Notes: generated from the letters alone by a model not told the origin. A stretch of 64,000 bases of DNA from Euclidia mi (GCA_944739405.2 OX123190.2:21488807-21552806), one strand, 5' to 3'. Counted from the first letter of the stretch, positions 1 through 12,576 are shown. Made by a program: numbers and translations.

Positions 1-401
1 CGCGAGGAGCTGCAGCGCATCGCTGAAGCTCTCGCCGCACGTGTCGCACGTGTGCTCGCCCCACGTGGCACGTGTCGGTGCTATGTGTGCTATATACAGA
101 CTACAGACCTGGGCGCGGCGGCGACGCGGTGTCGCTCGGCGTGTCCCTCGGCGTGCGCGAGGAGCTGCAGCGCATCGCTGAAGCTCTCGCCGCACGTGTC
201 GCACGTGTGCTCGCCCCACGTGGCACGTGTCGGTGCTATGTGTGCTATATACAGACTACAGACCTGGGCGCGGCGGCGACGCGGTGTCGCTCGGCGTGTC
301 CCTCGGCGTGCGCGAGGAGCTGCAGCGCATCGCTGAAGCTCTCGCCGCACGTGTCGCACGTGTGCTCGCCCCACGTGCTGGTGCTGTCGTGCCGCTTGTA
401 G
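1..401 (-). repeat. 155-bp tandem array duplicating a zinc-finger exon end plus its splice donor
   Basis: The units start at 1, 156 and 311, an exact period of 155 bp. On the minus strand each carries the CX2C...HX3H finger of coding exon 10, its donor (AG|GTCTGT), and about 40 bp of intron. Only the copy at 264-401 has the exon's own acceptor side (379-401). Copies at 109-223 and 1-68 (cut by the edge) lie in the following intron. Since 155 is not a multiple of 3, a run of copies cannot be one reading frame. Confidence 0.9.
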
Positions 402-3400
402 CTGTCACGGAAACCAGACATATGAACCGACGGATTCTTGTATTACGAGTATCTTTTAATTTTGTGCTGCAATTGTTTGTTGGTGTTACCTGTGCGCGGC
501 GGCGACGTGTCTCCGCAGCAGGTCTGCCCGCTGGAAGGCGACGCCGCAGTCCTGACAGAACAGCTCGGGGCCGCGCATCGTGTCGTACACGGCGCGCTCC
601 GACCCGCCGCCGCCCCCGTGCGACAGCGGGGACAGCCGGAACTCCATGTCGTCACCTGATCATACATACATTTTGATTAAGTCCTTAACTCGTGGAATAC
701 AGAACATTGTTTTGTTTATATGTAGGGAATCTCCAAATAAATAATATCTGGAAAATATGATCAACAAGGAGCATTCATGCGATCCGTAGAATTTTGAGCA
801 GGTATAGAAAAACACAGTCAACGGCTCTTAATTAATCTTTAATTATAACCATCGTAATTCGTAACAATGTCCCGGTTGCGTTACAAGACCTTCGCCTTGC
901 AGTAGTCCGTAGGTGAAGTAAATCTAAAGTCTTGCGTTTAACCTGTCGATTGTTTCATGGGACAAAACATCCATTTTTTCCAAATCCGTTGCTTGCTGCA
1001 AGGGACAAAAGTCCCTTTGTTTCTGAAGCCGTAGACTGCGCACAAGTAACTTATGTTCGTTTTATTAAAACTTAACGGATTGCGCTATATTATATATCAA
1101 TAGACGCGTAATGAAATAAGCTTTCGAATGATACCAAATAACACCAAATAATATAACATGTAGTCCACGCAAGGGCAGTATAAAGTGAAAATTAGAAATA
1201 TTTTCCCGCCATTTTTGAGCGCGATTTTATATTTCTGACATATTCCTTTTTCTCGTCGTTTTTTATTAAGGGAGGTATATAAGTATTATACACGGTTAGA
1301 AAGGTTATTTACTTTTAGAGGAAATAAATATAATTAAAAGAAACATTTTAATTTTAAACATAAAAAAATAAAACAAAGAATTGATTGTTAATTGCCGCCT
1401 ATTTCCGTATTTTATTTTTTTAAATACCTTTTTATGTTATATACCTGATTCAAACCTACATAAGTTTCTTACCAATTCGATTTCTAAGCAAAAGAACTAT
1501 TTTCGATAAGAATCCGATAAGAATTACTCTTACTGGAATGTGCACAGTTGTTTACTTTTTCCCGCTAAAAATAACCTGAATATCCGCAAAATTTTTCGAT
1601 AATCAATATCTCATGAACAATATGAGTATTATACATCATATGATAGGTTTATTTATATACTCATAATAAAAAAATAACACAGAGCATAAATGTAACCTTA
1701 TCAACATACATATGTATTTACATTCAATAAAAAAGAAATGCCGTTTTTTTCGACAATTGTTTGTAAAAATCTCTTAAATTAAAGTAATACACAATATTTA
1801 TTCCTTTTTTTGCTGTAACTTCATAATTAATTAGTTTTTTCACAATAAAAACATAAAAGTATCTTATATAATTATAATATTTGTTTACAATGATGTTTTT
1901 AATCCATAATTACGCCCCGCGCGCAAAATGAAAAGTCAGCGAAATATTTTTTTTTTTTCACATGCTAATATCTAAATAATTTTTCAAGCAAGTATTGCTA
2001 TAATTTTATATATTTGTTAAGATAATATTACCAGGTATAATAACAAAGCAAAAGGAACCAAGGTAAAACTCGTATTGTTATCACGATAAGCAATTGTTTC
2101 GACTAAGTCGTAATTGTTTACATAGCATCCGGTTCGGCCCCTCGCATAAACACTTCATTCAAACGTAGTGTATTTGGGATCATATGAAAGAATAATTCAT
2201 TAACTTGAACAAAAACATAACTTCAACACCCTCACGCTACAAACGAAACAATGACTGATTTATTGAGCTCGCCCGTCAAGTGCTTGCGACGCGTTGAGCC
2301 GTAAGCACTTGGGATTTTTTAGGTACCTACGCGAAACAACGCATTGGCTAAGAAACGTGTATTCTGTGCTTGCCTTTTCCACGGCTAGAACGGATTGCAA
2401 TTAGACTTGTAAGGAAAGTGCAGCTCGATCGTATAAAACATGGTGATTTTGAAGGTGGTAAAACGGGGGAAAGCAGGCAAGTATGTGGGCCAGTTTCACC
2501 GAGGTTTGATAACTTCCTGTAATTTTTTTGTCAGACAGCATCTACAAGTTACATTGTATTTTTGAAAATAACTGGAAGATGAGGCCTTGTCGATAGGTGG
2601 TGAAAATGGAGCTTTTTTAAGAGGTGTTGCCTATCGACGAAAGGTAGTGGGTCTGGAGCTTAGTTTGTTTAAGAGGTGTATAACTGTATAGGGTGGTACT
2701 GGTAGTTACCCGAGTCCTCGTCGTCGTAGGGTGTGTTGTTGGACGTGGTGTGCGCGGGCGGCAGGTGCGGGTGTCGCGCGCGCTCGTGTGCCGCTAACGC
2801 CTCGCGCGACCAGCACAGCTCGCCGCACGCGCCGCACTCCATCGGGGAGTCGCCGCCGTGCACCTGCACATACACATACTTTGTACACCTCACATACACA
2901 TACACACCTCACATACACATACACGCCTCACATACACATACACACCTCACATACACATACACACCTCACATACACATACACACCTCACATACACACCGCC
3001 AGCGCCTCGCGCGACCAGCACAGCTCGCCGCACGCGCCGCACTCCATCGGGGAGTCGCCGCCGTGCACCTGCACATACACATACTTTGTACACCTCACAT
3101 ACACATACACACCTCACATACACATACACGCCTCACATACACATACACACCTCACATACACATACACACCTCACATACACATACACACCTCACATACACA
3201 CCGCCAGCGCCTCGCGCGACCAGCACAGCTCGCCGCACTCCATCGGGGAGTCGCCGCCGTGCACCTGCACATACACATACTTTGTACACCTCACATACAC
3301 ATACACACCTCACATACACATACACGCCTCACATATACATACACACCTCACATACACATACACACCTCACATACACATACACACCTCACATACACATACA

Positions 3401-6400
3401 CACCTCACATACACACCGCCAGCGCCTCGCGCGACCAGCACAGCTCGCCGCACGCGCCGCACTCCATCGGGGAGTCGCCGCCGTGCACCTGCACATACAC
3501 ATACTTTGTACACCTCACATACACATACACACCTCACATACACATACACGCCTCACATATACATACACACCTCACATACACATACACACCTCACATACAC
3601 ATACACACCTCACATACACACCGCCAGCGCCTCGCGCGACCAGCACAGCTCGCCGCACGCGCCGCACTCCATCGGGGAGTCGCCGCCGTGCACCTGCACA
3701 TACACATACTTTGTACACCTCACATACACATACACACCTCACATACACATACACGCCTCACATATACATACACATCTCACATACACATACACACCTCACA
3801 TACACATACACACCTCACATACACATACACACCTCACATACACGCCTCACATACACATACACACCTCACATACACATACACACCTCACATACACATACAC
3901 ACCTCACATACTCAATTAATACACCAAAGTTATTTATTCATTTAGGCCACAAAGTGACGCTTATGAACGGCAAAATTCGTCGTAAAAAAAACTGAAATTC
4001 ATTATTCAAGTTTGAGTATATTAATATAAAATTAATCTGTTACTCTACTTGTGACTCGCCATTTCTCATATTTAGACAACACAGATTCGTAGATAATTTT
4101 GGAATGTTTTGTGGTGTCTAGTATAAATATTTATGTGCAGTGCGTGTCATGTGGAATAAATCGCACTTACCCTAGCATGCGACTGCAGCGCCTTCTCCCT
4201 AGCGAAGCCGACCCCGCAGTGCCTGCACACGAAGGGTCTGGATGGGTCGGCAGGGGGCGGCGGCGGCGACGGCGGCGTGGGCTCGGAGGCGGGCGACGGC
4301 GGCGTGGGCGGCGGCTTCGGCGGCGAGCGCGCGCGCCGCGACCACTGCTGCGTGCGCGCTGACGTCATGTTCTCCCACACGCCGTTCTAACGAACATAAT
4401 ATCATAGCCAGTTAGTGGCATCCACATCAACCAAATATCTTTCGTAGATAGAAAAATTGCTGGATTCGTCGTTTCGAGTCAAGAAGTCATGCACAGAAAA
4501 CTACACAGGTATAGATCGCAGCCCCGCCTTAACTAAAGTTGTGCCAGCGGTGCCAAAGCAAGTAGCTAGACCCTGGAAGAAAACGTGCGCCAATTATCTC
4601 ATATACACCACTATTATTTAATTAGAACAAAAACTTTAAGGATATATTAGCGAAGACATTATTATGATATAATATGTGACGTAAGAATTTCATAATATCT
4701 TTAAAGAGCAAAGTTATAATCATTTGCTTTTTGTAGAAAATCTCACCTAAATCATAGACATATTTTAAAATCCATTCACTACTTCATTGATAGTACTTAC
4801 TTTCCGTCCTACTCTTACGCATTCTTTCCGTCGCACTTATAATGTAGGTAGCCTTAGACAATAAAATTAAGCAAAATAATAAGTGTAGGTAGTTACTTTT
4901 TATTTTTTTTAATTCTACCCTCTCCTTCATGCTTCATCCGGGCTTAGGACCGGCAAAATTTACCGTTTTCCAAGTCATTAAATACGGAGATATGTATTTA
5001 GAAAGCAAACACATATCAAAATAAAAGAAGGTATTCTGTAATAAAAGAAAATAGTAATTTTACAAATATTATTTTATCATCATCATGTCAGCCTAGAGAC
5101 GTCCACTGCTGGACATAGGTCTCCCTCAAAGTTCTCCACACAGACCGATTCTTAGCCGCCCGCATCAAATTATTATTTACGTATTATTTACTAAACTTAC
5201 AAGTATTTCCATTGTCCTTCGAAATGCACCATCCACCACCGTTGTCAATACACAGACAATTTTTTAACGAGAGAAGTACGCCTCTGTCTTTTTACTTTGT
5301 CAAAAGCATCCAATATGCGCTGTTTTAATTGTTCCACACTAACGGCTCACTTTTGTACACTCACAATAAGATGTCCATGGGTACACAGCTGCACTCGCGA
5401 TTTTTCCAGTCAAAAAGTACGCACGAAGCATAGCTACATACTCCCGTGATATGAACTGATATGATAGGCCATCACGTCGGGCAAACGTAGACAAACAATT
5501 AACTTTTGCAACGAAAAATAGATACGCTCACTTTCACTAGCAATTTAGCACTGTTCGTCGCATCGTCGGGGCGCGGCGCAGGCGCAGAAGGGAGGGGGGG
5601 AATTTATCAATGGGTCAGTTTACTATGATAGTACGCGGCTTGGTCATAGTATTAGTTATGCATTTACCAATTATAACGTATTTTTGTGGACAGTTTTGAG
5701 ACAGTTTTGGGACTTAGTGTTTTTATTTTTCAACTACATAAATATGATCAGTTAAAGGTACTTAGTGCCCTGTTAATTTTTTTGTACTAATTAAAAAATA
5801 GTGGTGTATAGAGACTAAAACTGCCCCATACTAGATGAGCCCGTGGTTACACCGGCGTTATTACCCTAAGATTAGTGCGTTTTAGCAAATAAACAAACAA
5901 ACAAACCCTTCAGCTTTATTATATTATTAGTAAGTATACATATACCTTTTCAAGTTATTGCAACTCACACGGATGTCTAAAAAGCTAATTAAAGTTCTGA
6001 ATCGCAGCACAGATTTTGAGTGCTGTGCAAAAATTTAAGATATGCAGACATTGTCAAGCACCAAATGACTAGATGCGATTATCAAACTTGCCAGTTACAT
6101 TTATTTGCTATTCATAATTTATGCAAACCTTGCCGCTTTGCCTTACTAATTTGACAGTACTATCGATTTAGGTTCGTTCAAAGACAGCGCTCAACAAAAT
6201 ATGTGCCGCAACCGTTTTTTGTTAAATGGTATATTTAACAAAATTCAACTGATTCTCTATGCTCTGCATAAATGTTATGCTTGTAACAACTATGAAGATC
6301 ATCGAAAATAGTACTTATACAAGAAGAGATTCATACCTCCACTGGCTCAGGATTCTTTTTCCGACGACCCCGCTTTTTCTTTAGTTTCACAACTTGGTTA

Positions 6401-9400
6401 TTTTCTAAAAGTTCTACAAGAAAAACGGTAAGGCAGTTACGATAATAGTTTATAATTACAAAATTATTAAAACGTTTCATTCAAATCTTCAAAAGAAGAA
6501 AGAAAATAAATGAGTCACTTTTCTTACCATAATCTATGGTATCTGGGTTATCGGGCACAAACGCGTGCACTTTAAGATGGTTCATGAGATCGCACTTGCG
6601 TACATATCGCACGCCACAGAGGTTGCAAGCGTGCGGTCTGTCGTTCTGATGCGCCACCATGTGGTTCATTAAGGCAGCTTTCTTGCGGAACCGCCGCGAA
6701 CAAAAGTCACAAGGCCACGGCCGCATCGCTGTGTATTCATCCTAAAATAGATCAATCTTATTGAATAGTAATATTTAAGAATAATAAACTATGCACACTT
6801 AACAAATAAAATGAAGATATTTGGCACTACTGAATAGCCATGCAATAATTGTGTATTGCCAGCACTATTATCCACATAATGTGTTGAATTCGTTTCCATC
6901 TTGAAGTGCTAATAAAATAATGTTAATGTCAAAGTCAAAATCATTTATTCCTCTAGGTCACAAGGTGACGCTTATGAACGTCAATTAATTAATCTACATT
7001 TACATTTATTGCCTTGTTCGCAAAGTAATAGGTAGAACCACAAGACAGAGTGGTCAATAAAATAAAATTATTTCATTGTACTTCAGTAACCAGTCTAAGC
7101 TTTATAAAATTGACAAACACTAACTTGATCCGTTGGCAAGGGTACATCAATATCATTTTCCTCTTTAACATCCACTATGGGATGCGTTAACTGTTCCAAA
7201 GGGACTTCAACTCTGAAATAAATATAATTTGATAAGTTTATGCAAAGACTTTGTGGCACTGTAATGAAAATATCAAAATGACAAGCAATACATACTAGAA
7301 CTGCTAAGTACACACAGCTACTCATAAACCTTTACTTTGACCTTTCAAAATCGTACTGCAACTGTAAGCTCAACCTGGCACTGTGTGTTAGACATGGGTA
7401 ACTCAACCAAAACGCGTGAGCTGCAGATCAGCTCACGAGTCACAGGGTTGAACCGGAGCTGTGAACCGGCTCACAGTTCAGCTCAATTAATCTGTAGGCT
7501 ATATAGAACGAACCGCGTTCACGGCTCACGATTCGAGTCGCGAACTGTGTGAGTGAGAGAGCGTAATGATTCATTGAGCTGTTGAAGTAGTAGTGATCTG
7601 TCTGATCTGTGTGGAGCTGTTTGAGCTGATTGCCAGATTGCTCGTTCTGACTCGCTCAACATCTCCGTGACTAGTCGTAACTTTTCGTAGTCTGTGGCTC
7701 GCCGGTATTAGCATGTTTTTAGCTCCATCATTTGAAGTTTGTTCAAATTATTAGTAAAAGTTTGTTATACGTTTGTAAATTGAAAATAATATAATAGTGT
7801 AGTTTATTTTAATCGAAAAGAATATGTCAAAGAATATAGATAAATAATTCTAATTGAACCATTTGAACCGTGAGCTGAACCATTCATTTTGAACTTGAGC
7901 TGCAGCTCCGGCTCCTAGAATGATTGATCTGAATATTTGAACCGGTTCAGAGCTGAGTTACCCATAGCTACTGTGTGTACATAATACATACACAAGGCTA
8001 AAAATGAAGGTTACAGATTTCTAATGGCTACCTTACTTGTTTCTTTTGGTCCAATAACAATCTTCATGTACAATGAAGTCAATATAGCAAAATGTATGCA
8101 ATTATAACATTAATTGCTATAAATACTACTTCCTGATGAACTAAAATATGATGAATTTTTAAAAGTCATAGAACAAAAGTTGTTGATTATGATGTTAGTA
8201 ACATAGTCCTGAGAGGTTAATGGTGTTTGACATATATCCCTGTATAATATTATGGATAGAAATAAACAGTTATGCACATTTTATTTTATATAAATGTTTA
8301 AAGATATGACGTAACCAAAACAAACTCCTAGATATGGCAACACAATAAAAAAATCAACAAATTAAAATTTGTCAGCATCAAGAATATTAAATACTCGCGA
8401 CCCGCTCCAGCTTTGCACAGGTGCAATGCGATATTATGCATGTATTATACATATACCTTCCTCTTGAATCATTCTATCTATTAAAAAAAACTGCATTAAA
8501 ATCTGTTGCGTAGTTTTAAAGATTTATGCATACATAGGGACAGACAGACAGAAGACAGCCTTTGTTTTATAACCTCCTAAGACCCGGTATTAAAATATTT
8601 TTATGCTAACTAAGACCCAACATACAGAAATATGTACAAATTAAATATTCTCAGTCAGTCCCGAGGATAAAATTGTTTTGTTTGAGTGTTTATTGAGTTA
8701 TTTATTTTAAAATAATATTGTTTTTATTAAGTAATGATGTTTAGACTACCATTAAATGTAAAGAAAACTGTACACAGGGTCTCGGCGACTATACAGACAA
8801 GTTTTTGGTCGGGTACTGACTGACGTGAAGTATTTTGTACAGAAAAATGTACACGGGGTCTAAGGAGGATACTATGTAGTGAAGTGAAGACGTGTAAAGT
8901 CTACCAACTTGCACTTTTTCCGCATGCTGCATTAGACCTATTCCTTTTCATAGTCAGAAGAAGAGTATGATTAGTATTGGGATAATTGAGATGAACATAG
9001 TTGATACTAGCTGTTTCCCGCGGTTTCACCCGCGTCCTGAGGAAACTACTTTGCATACCCGGTTACTTTATAGCCTAAGTGACTCCTTGGTACATCAGCT
9101 ATCCGCCAGTGAACGTCTCGTCAAAATCGGTCCAGCCGTTCCAGAGACTAGCGAGAACAAACAGACAGATAGATAAAAGTTTAAAAAAATGTTATTTTGG
9201 TATATGTACTGTGTTTACGTGTGCATTTAGTAAAAAGCGGTTATTTTAATATAACAGACACTCGAAATTTTATTTATATTTATAGATTATATTATATATA
9301 TATATATGAAATATATGAACACAATTAAATTTGTTAAACACACTTATGTGGCTTACATAAACTTATTTAGAGTACGAGAAGTTACTGTTATGTGTCATAA

Positions 9401-10820
9401 AAGTAAGTCAATATCCCTAAATCAACTGTAGGTATATTGTATTTATTTTTGGAAGACAATGTAATGCACATCATCAGATATTTATTTCTTTAAATAAAAC
9501 AAACACAAACACACTCTATACTAGTATTTTTTTGATTATGTTTGATATAATTGAAACTTCAGATATGATGATGACTTAATTATTTTTATTAGCAATAGGC
9601 TTGTGTCCTAAAATGTAATTAGCGATTGATTTGTTCCTTCATTAGATGTTAAACTGAAATACCTGATTTTTCTTCAAAAATCTATCAGCAACATTACTAA
9701 TTACGGCTTTTTAAAAACCTTTTTTTGAATTTGACACGAAAATGCTGTAAACCATCATGGCGGTTGAGTGATATCACAAAGTGCAAAACAAAACAAACCA
9801 TGAATGAAGTCTGGTCTGATTAACCACTTTTAATTTGTTATATTCGATTTGACAGGTAGAAAGTTTTTTGTTTTAGTTGTATTTACTACTAAAACGTCAA
9901 CAACATGAATGGCGGACGCACTGTTTGACACTGATAACTGTCACTGTATACTGTACACTGTATATGTGCCTTGGGGAGCATAAGTGCACAAAGAAGGGAC
10001 TTCCCAAAATCCCCAGAGGATTGGGATGAAATATTTGAGAAAAAGGGATGGAAGTAACTACCACAGTTAATCTGCTAGTAATATAATTTAAAAAATAAAT
10101 GTAGATCTCACCTTTCCTGTCCTCCAGGTATGACCCAGTCATCTGTAATAACTTCCTCAGTGACACATTCCACACTGGGATCATCTGCAAGCTCAGCTGT
10201 CTCTGTGTAACCACCGACTACATCTTGTGATAGATACATCAAGTTCTCTGCTGCCATTTGGTCCGTGTTAGCTATTATTTCTTCTTCTGTCTGCGCATAG
10301 ACTTGTTTTGCTATCATAAACTGGCATTTAAAAGTAAATTGTTTTAGTGGGATACCGATTTGTTGGCATTGGTATGAGACTTTATCAAGTTGTGCATTGA
10401 ATTATTGTCTAGCAATACAAAACAAATAATTAATCATAAGGTTGTGTAATTCTTATAATGTAATTTTGTTATTATCTAAGAAAAATATTCATTAATGCAT
10501 AGTTATTCATAGTGGCTATCTCACCATGTTGGCATATGTGGCATTCTGCACATTGTCCAGGCCAGATACCTCCTCTTCGGTTTCAACTGCACCTGGATCA
10601 TGCTGAAAAGCAATTCATTGAATTTAATATTGCGTATTGTCACTATGTGTATGATCACATTCCATATAAGTATTGTAATAGAAGTAAATAGGATACATAA
10701 TATTGCAATAAATAACTTTACCTTCACCACAACTTCCTCCCACTGGAGGTTGAAGTCAACTCCTTCCCCATCCATTTTTCATAAACAGTATCACTCCATT
10801 TTCAGCCAAATGTTGCCCCT
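264..10820 (-). CDS. C2H2 zinc-finger protein, 5' part (10 coding exons), continues past window start
   Basis: Coding exons in transcript order are 10775-10722, 10602-10525, 10320-10112, 7212-7125, 6741-6528, 6413-6337, 4386-4171, 2863-2710, 655-490 and 401-264. All joins are GT-AG and in frame, giving 464 residues plus two bases before a donor at 263. The start is the ATG at 10775; the first exon begins after an acceptor near 10820, and two short upstream ATG frames precede it. Residues 1-143 are acidic. C2H2 fingers lie at about 154-174, 182-202, 294-314, 322-343, 397-418 and 434-454. A basic AT-hook-like stretch (KKKRGRRKK) sits near 226 and a proline-rich linker at 262-288. The last His of finger 3 is encoded by the next exon. 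A nuclear DNA-binding regulator is inferred; I do not recognise the orthologue. The 3' end is outside the window. Confidence 0.88.
656..2709 (-). other. Intron 8 of the zinc-finger gene, AT-rich, no gene seen
   Basis: This stretch is AT-rich with poly-A/T runs and no coding potential on either strand. I see no transposon ends with a convincing target-site duplication. Confidence 0.6.
2864..3912 (-). repeat. Compound minisatellite with four part-copies of zinc-finger exon 8 in the upstream intron
   Basis: The array is built of a 19-bp unit (CACATACACATACACACCT on the plus strand) interleaved with part-copies of exon 8 at 2997-3068, 3202-3264, 3417-3488 and 3622-3693, spaced 205, 215 and 205 bp. 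Each copy keeps the exon's acceptor context and first 24 codons (21 in the second copy, which lacks 9 bp), then meets GTGTGT, a possible donor. The true exon 8 (2710-2863) borders the array. Confidence 0.92.
3930..3985. repeat. Dispersed repeat tail (TTTAGGCCACAAAGTGACGC type)
   Basis: A short block resembling those at 6945-6990 and 49007-49055: a TTTATTC run, then an AGGTCACAA-like string, then GTGACGCTTATGAA. It is probably the 3' end of an old non-LTR element; the family is unknown. Confidence 0.45.
5085..5165 (-). mobile_element. RTE-type LINE 3' fragment
   Basis: It matches the better-preserved copy at 57870-57955, sharing the strings GACGTCCACTGCTGGACATA and TTCTCCACACAGACCG. This corresponds to the last codons of an RTE-like reverse transcriptase on the minus strand. 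Confidence 0.65.
5831..5862 (-). mobile_element. Helitron 3'-end remnant
   Basis: On the minus strand it ends with GGGCTCATCTAG followed by T, the same terminus as the element at 29209-29416. Only the end is recognisable. Confidence 0.45.
7389..7970. mobile_element. hAT-type non-autonomous element, 8-bp TSD
   Basis: The ends TAGACATGGGTAACTCA and TGAGTTACCCATAGCTA are inverted repeats starting with TAG. The 8-bp sequence CTGTGTGT flanks both sides exactly (7381-7388 and 7971-7978). The interior has many AGCTCA/TGAGCT strings, typical of hAT subterminal repeats. No transposase frame is present. It lies in intron 3 of the zinc-finger gene. Confidence 0.88.
8568..8872. mobile_element. Probable unclassified MITE
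   Basis: CCTCCTAAGACCCGGTA near the left and TACACGGGGTCTAAGGAGG near the right are approximate inverted repeats. Several variants of GTACA..GGGTCT lie between them. No clear target-site duplication is seen. Confidence 0.4.
9005..9290 (+). repeat. Dispersed repeat, copy 1
   Basis: It shares with 13340-13650 (reverse orientation) the blocks CAGCCGTTCCAGAGACTAGC, GCGAGAACAAACAGACAGA and AAAGCGGTTATTTTAATAT. The family is uncertain. Confidence 0.55.
9400..10111. other. Right part of intron 3, no gene seen
   Basis: AT-rich. A degraded piece at about 9960-10040 resembles the middle of the Helitron-like family found at 20659 and 45994. The small reading frame through the following exon is only read-through into the intron. 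Confidence 0.45.
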
Positions 10821-11852
10821 AAAATAACATAAATAGATGATTATTTTTTCTTTTGTAAATAAATATTTTTGTAATATAAATATTTAGTTGTGAGCAGATT
10901 TAACTATTTATCGTCTTGTTCCAACCCAAACTAAAATTTTACACTACTGTTTGATAATTGCAGGAGTATGTAATACTTACATACTTTTGTGTCAATAATT
11001 TTTAACATCATAAAACATCCTTCAACCAAAACATCAACATAACCTTATCATCAATCTACCCAACAATATGTATTAAACTACAAATTTAAACGAAGTGACA
11101 CCCACTGATAATTAAACATTCGCTTGAACAGAAGGAAATCTATTATTAAAGACTGAAAGCCGAAACAAAAATGGTGTCAACTGGTAGTAAAGTAAAAAAA
11201 ATATGCTTAGGTTATCCTGTCAAAAAAGAAGGTTAGATATGAACAACAACATTAAAATACTTCTAACTTCGCATATTACTGATAAAAATTTAATAGATCC
11301 TAACTAAGGAACCTTGTGTCCCGCATTAAAATCGCAACTATTTTACATATCTATACGTTTACATGACGCAATCATAAAACTTATCAATAGTTCATCATCG
11401 ATGAAAACAATAATATAACCAAAGTGGTCGCAATTTGTCTAAAAGTATTTACCTGAATATTGTATAATATTAATAGATTGATAATTATAAGCACTAAATA
11501 CCACTTATTGAATGAATATTTTCTATTGTTTGGTTATCAGACAAATGGCTATCTTCCATTTCCATTCTAACCACACCATAGACAAAAACACTCCTACTTT
11601 GAATGTCATTTATTACATGCAATTAAAATAACGTTTTAAAAAGAGTTACTGCGTCCTAAATGAACAAAGGACCACATGTTTTTACTTAGAACCGTAAACC
11701 ATGTTTAAAATTAAACACAACGCAGTAATTTCCATGATTTACACGTTCTCTAATTTCTATCAACCAGAGACAAAATATTGAGATGATTACGGTTAAAGAG
11801 AATTTCTGTCACGAACATTCTATGCTAGTCTGCAGATCTTGTGAACACGTAA
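10821..11852. other. Upstream region of the zinc-finger gene
   Basis: No coding sequence is seen. It should hold the gene's first intron, 5' untranslated exon and promoter, but I cannot place a transcription start. AT-rich. Confidence 0.4.
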
Positions 11853-12554
11853 AGTGGTCAACACACGGCCCTAAAATCAGAGGCAATATCGGGAGAGCGA
11901 AAATCGGCTACGACTCTACACATGTCCCTGCCAGCTAGTACGTAGCCGACTGTGTAGCAGAGCGCTCTTCGTTAAGATGCCGTCGACGCTTTCCAAACAA
12001 CAAAAAATAGGCCTCGCTTTGGCTTTTCTTACGGTGCAAGTAAAAAGAAAAAGAAAGGATTTGGGATTTGAAAGTTTTTTCTTAAAATCGGCTAGCGTAG
12101 TTTCTTTGCCAATCTCTTCATTTAAAACTTGCAAAAGCATTTTCAAAGCCTCCTGCCTCATATCTCGATTATAATAATCTTTATGTTTCTTATCCCATAG
12201 ATAGGGCAACTCCTTATTATTATTCTACTTCGACATTTTCTATAGTAGTCTTCTCACCGCGCCGCACACGCAGGCACGCTCGAAATAAAATCTCGACCTG
12301 TCGCCGCCGCACACGCTGGCGTACTGAGACGACATCGGCCCGATCACGCTACAGACGACACGACAACGCTGATCCCTACACGATTTTTGCCCCTTAATCG
12401 TGAGCTCGCCCGAACCGATTTCAGAGTTAGGGTCAATAATAATAATAATTATGTTGCCGATTTACCTACAAACGATGCGATTTCGGGTACGATCTAGGAC
12501 GCTCCCCACCACCGGCCCGATATTGCCTTGATTTAGGGACGTGTGTAGACCACT
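11853..12554 (-). mobile_element. PIF/Harbinger-derived element carrying a MADF-domain fragment, TAA TSD
   Basis: The ends AGTGGTCAACACACGGCCC and the reverse complement of the right end (AGTGGTCTACACACGTCCC) match, and TAA flanks both sides (11850-11852 and 12555-12557). The TIRs continue through an AGGCAATATCGGG block. A decayed MADF-domain frame lies inside on the minus strand. Confidence 0.82.
11930..12240 (-). pseudogene. MADF (Myb/SANT-like) domain fragment of a Harbinger-type accessory protein
   Basis: On the minus strand the frame reads PYLWDKKHKDYYNRDMRQEA, followed by a helix rich in L, E and K. This matches the MADF pattern of a W after the first strand and an NRD/NRE-R-EAL helix. 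An upstream ATG is followed at once by a stop, and the domain's C-terminal half is lost after ADFKKKL. PIF/Harbinger elements commonly encode a separate Myb/MADF DNA-binding protein, so this fits the surrounding TIRs. It is not a functional gene. Confidence 0.65.
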
Positions 12555-12576
12555 TAAAATAACTTGAAGCGATTTA

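Larger units (their letters stand above)
4387..6336. other. Intron 6 of the zinc-finger gene with old repeat fragments
   Basis: No gene is seen. It contains a short RTE-type LINE 3' fragment (5085-5165) and a reverse-oriented Helitron 3' end (5831-5862). The rest is AT-rich. Confidence 0.55.

Noticed and set aside
52..676. Plus-strand Arg/Ala-rich frames at the left edge
   Set aside because: Antisense of zinc-finger exons 9 and 10 and the 155-bp array; the minus strand has the C2H2 pattern and valid splice sites.
2864..3912. CRISPR-like array
   Set aside because: Spacers are copies of an exon, not unique; the genome is eukaryotic; the repeat is a minisatellite.
2731..3995. Three overlapping plus-strand frames of 353-420 aa rich in THTHLTYTYTPHI
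   Set aside because: They are translations of the 19-bp minisatellite in all three frames (the unit has no stop codons). The real coding signal is on the minus strand.
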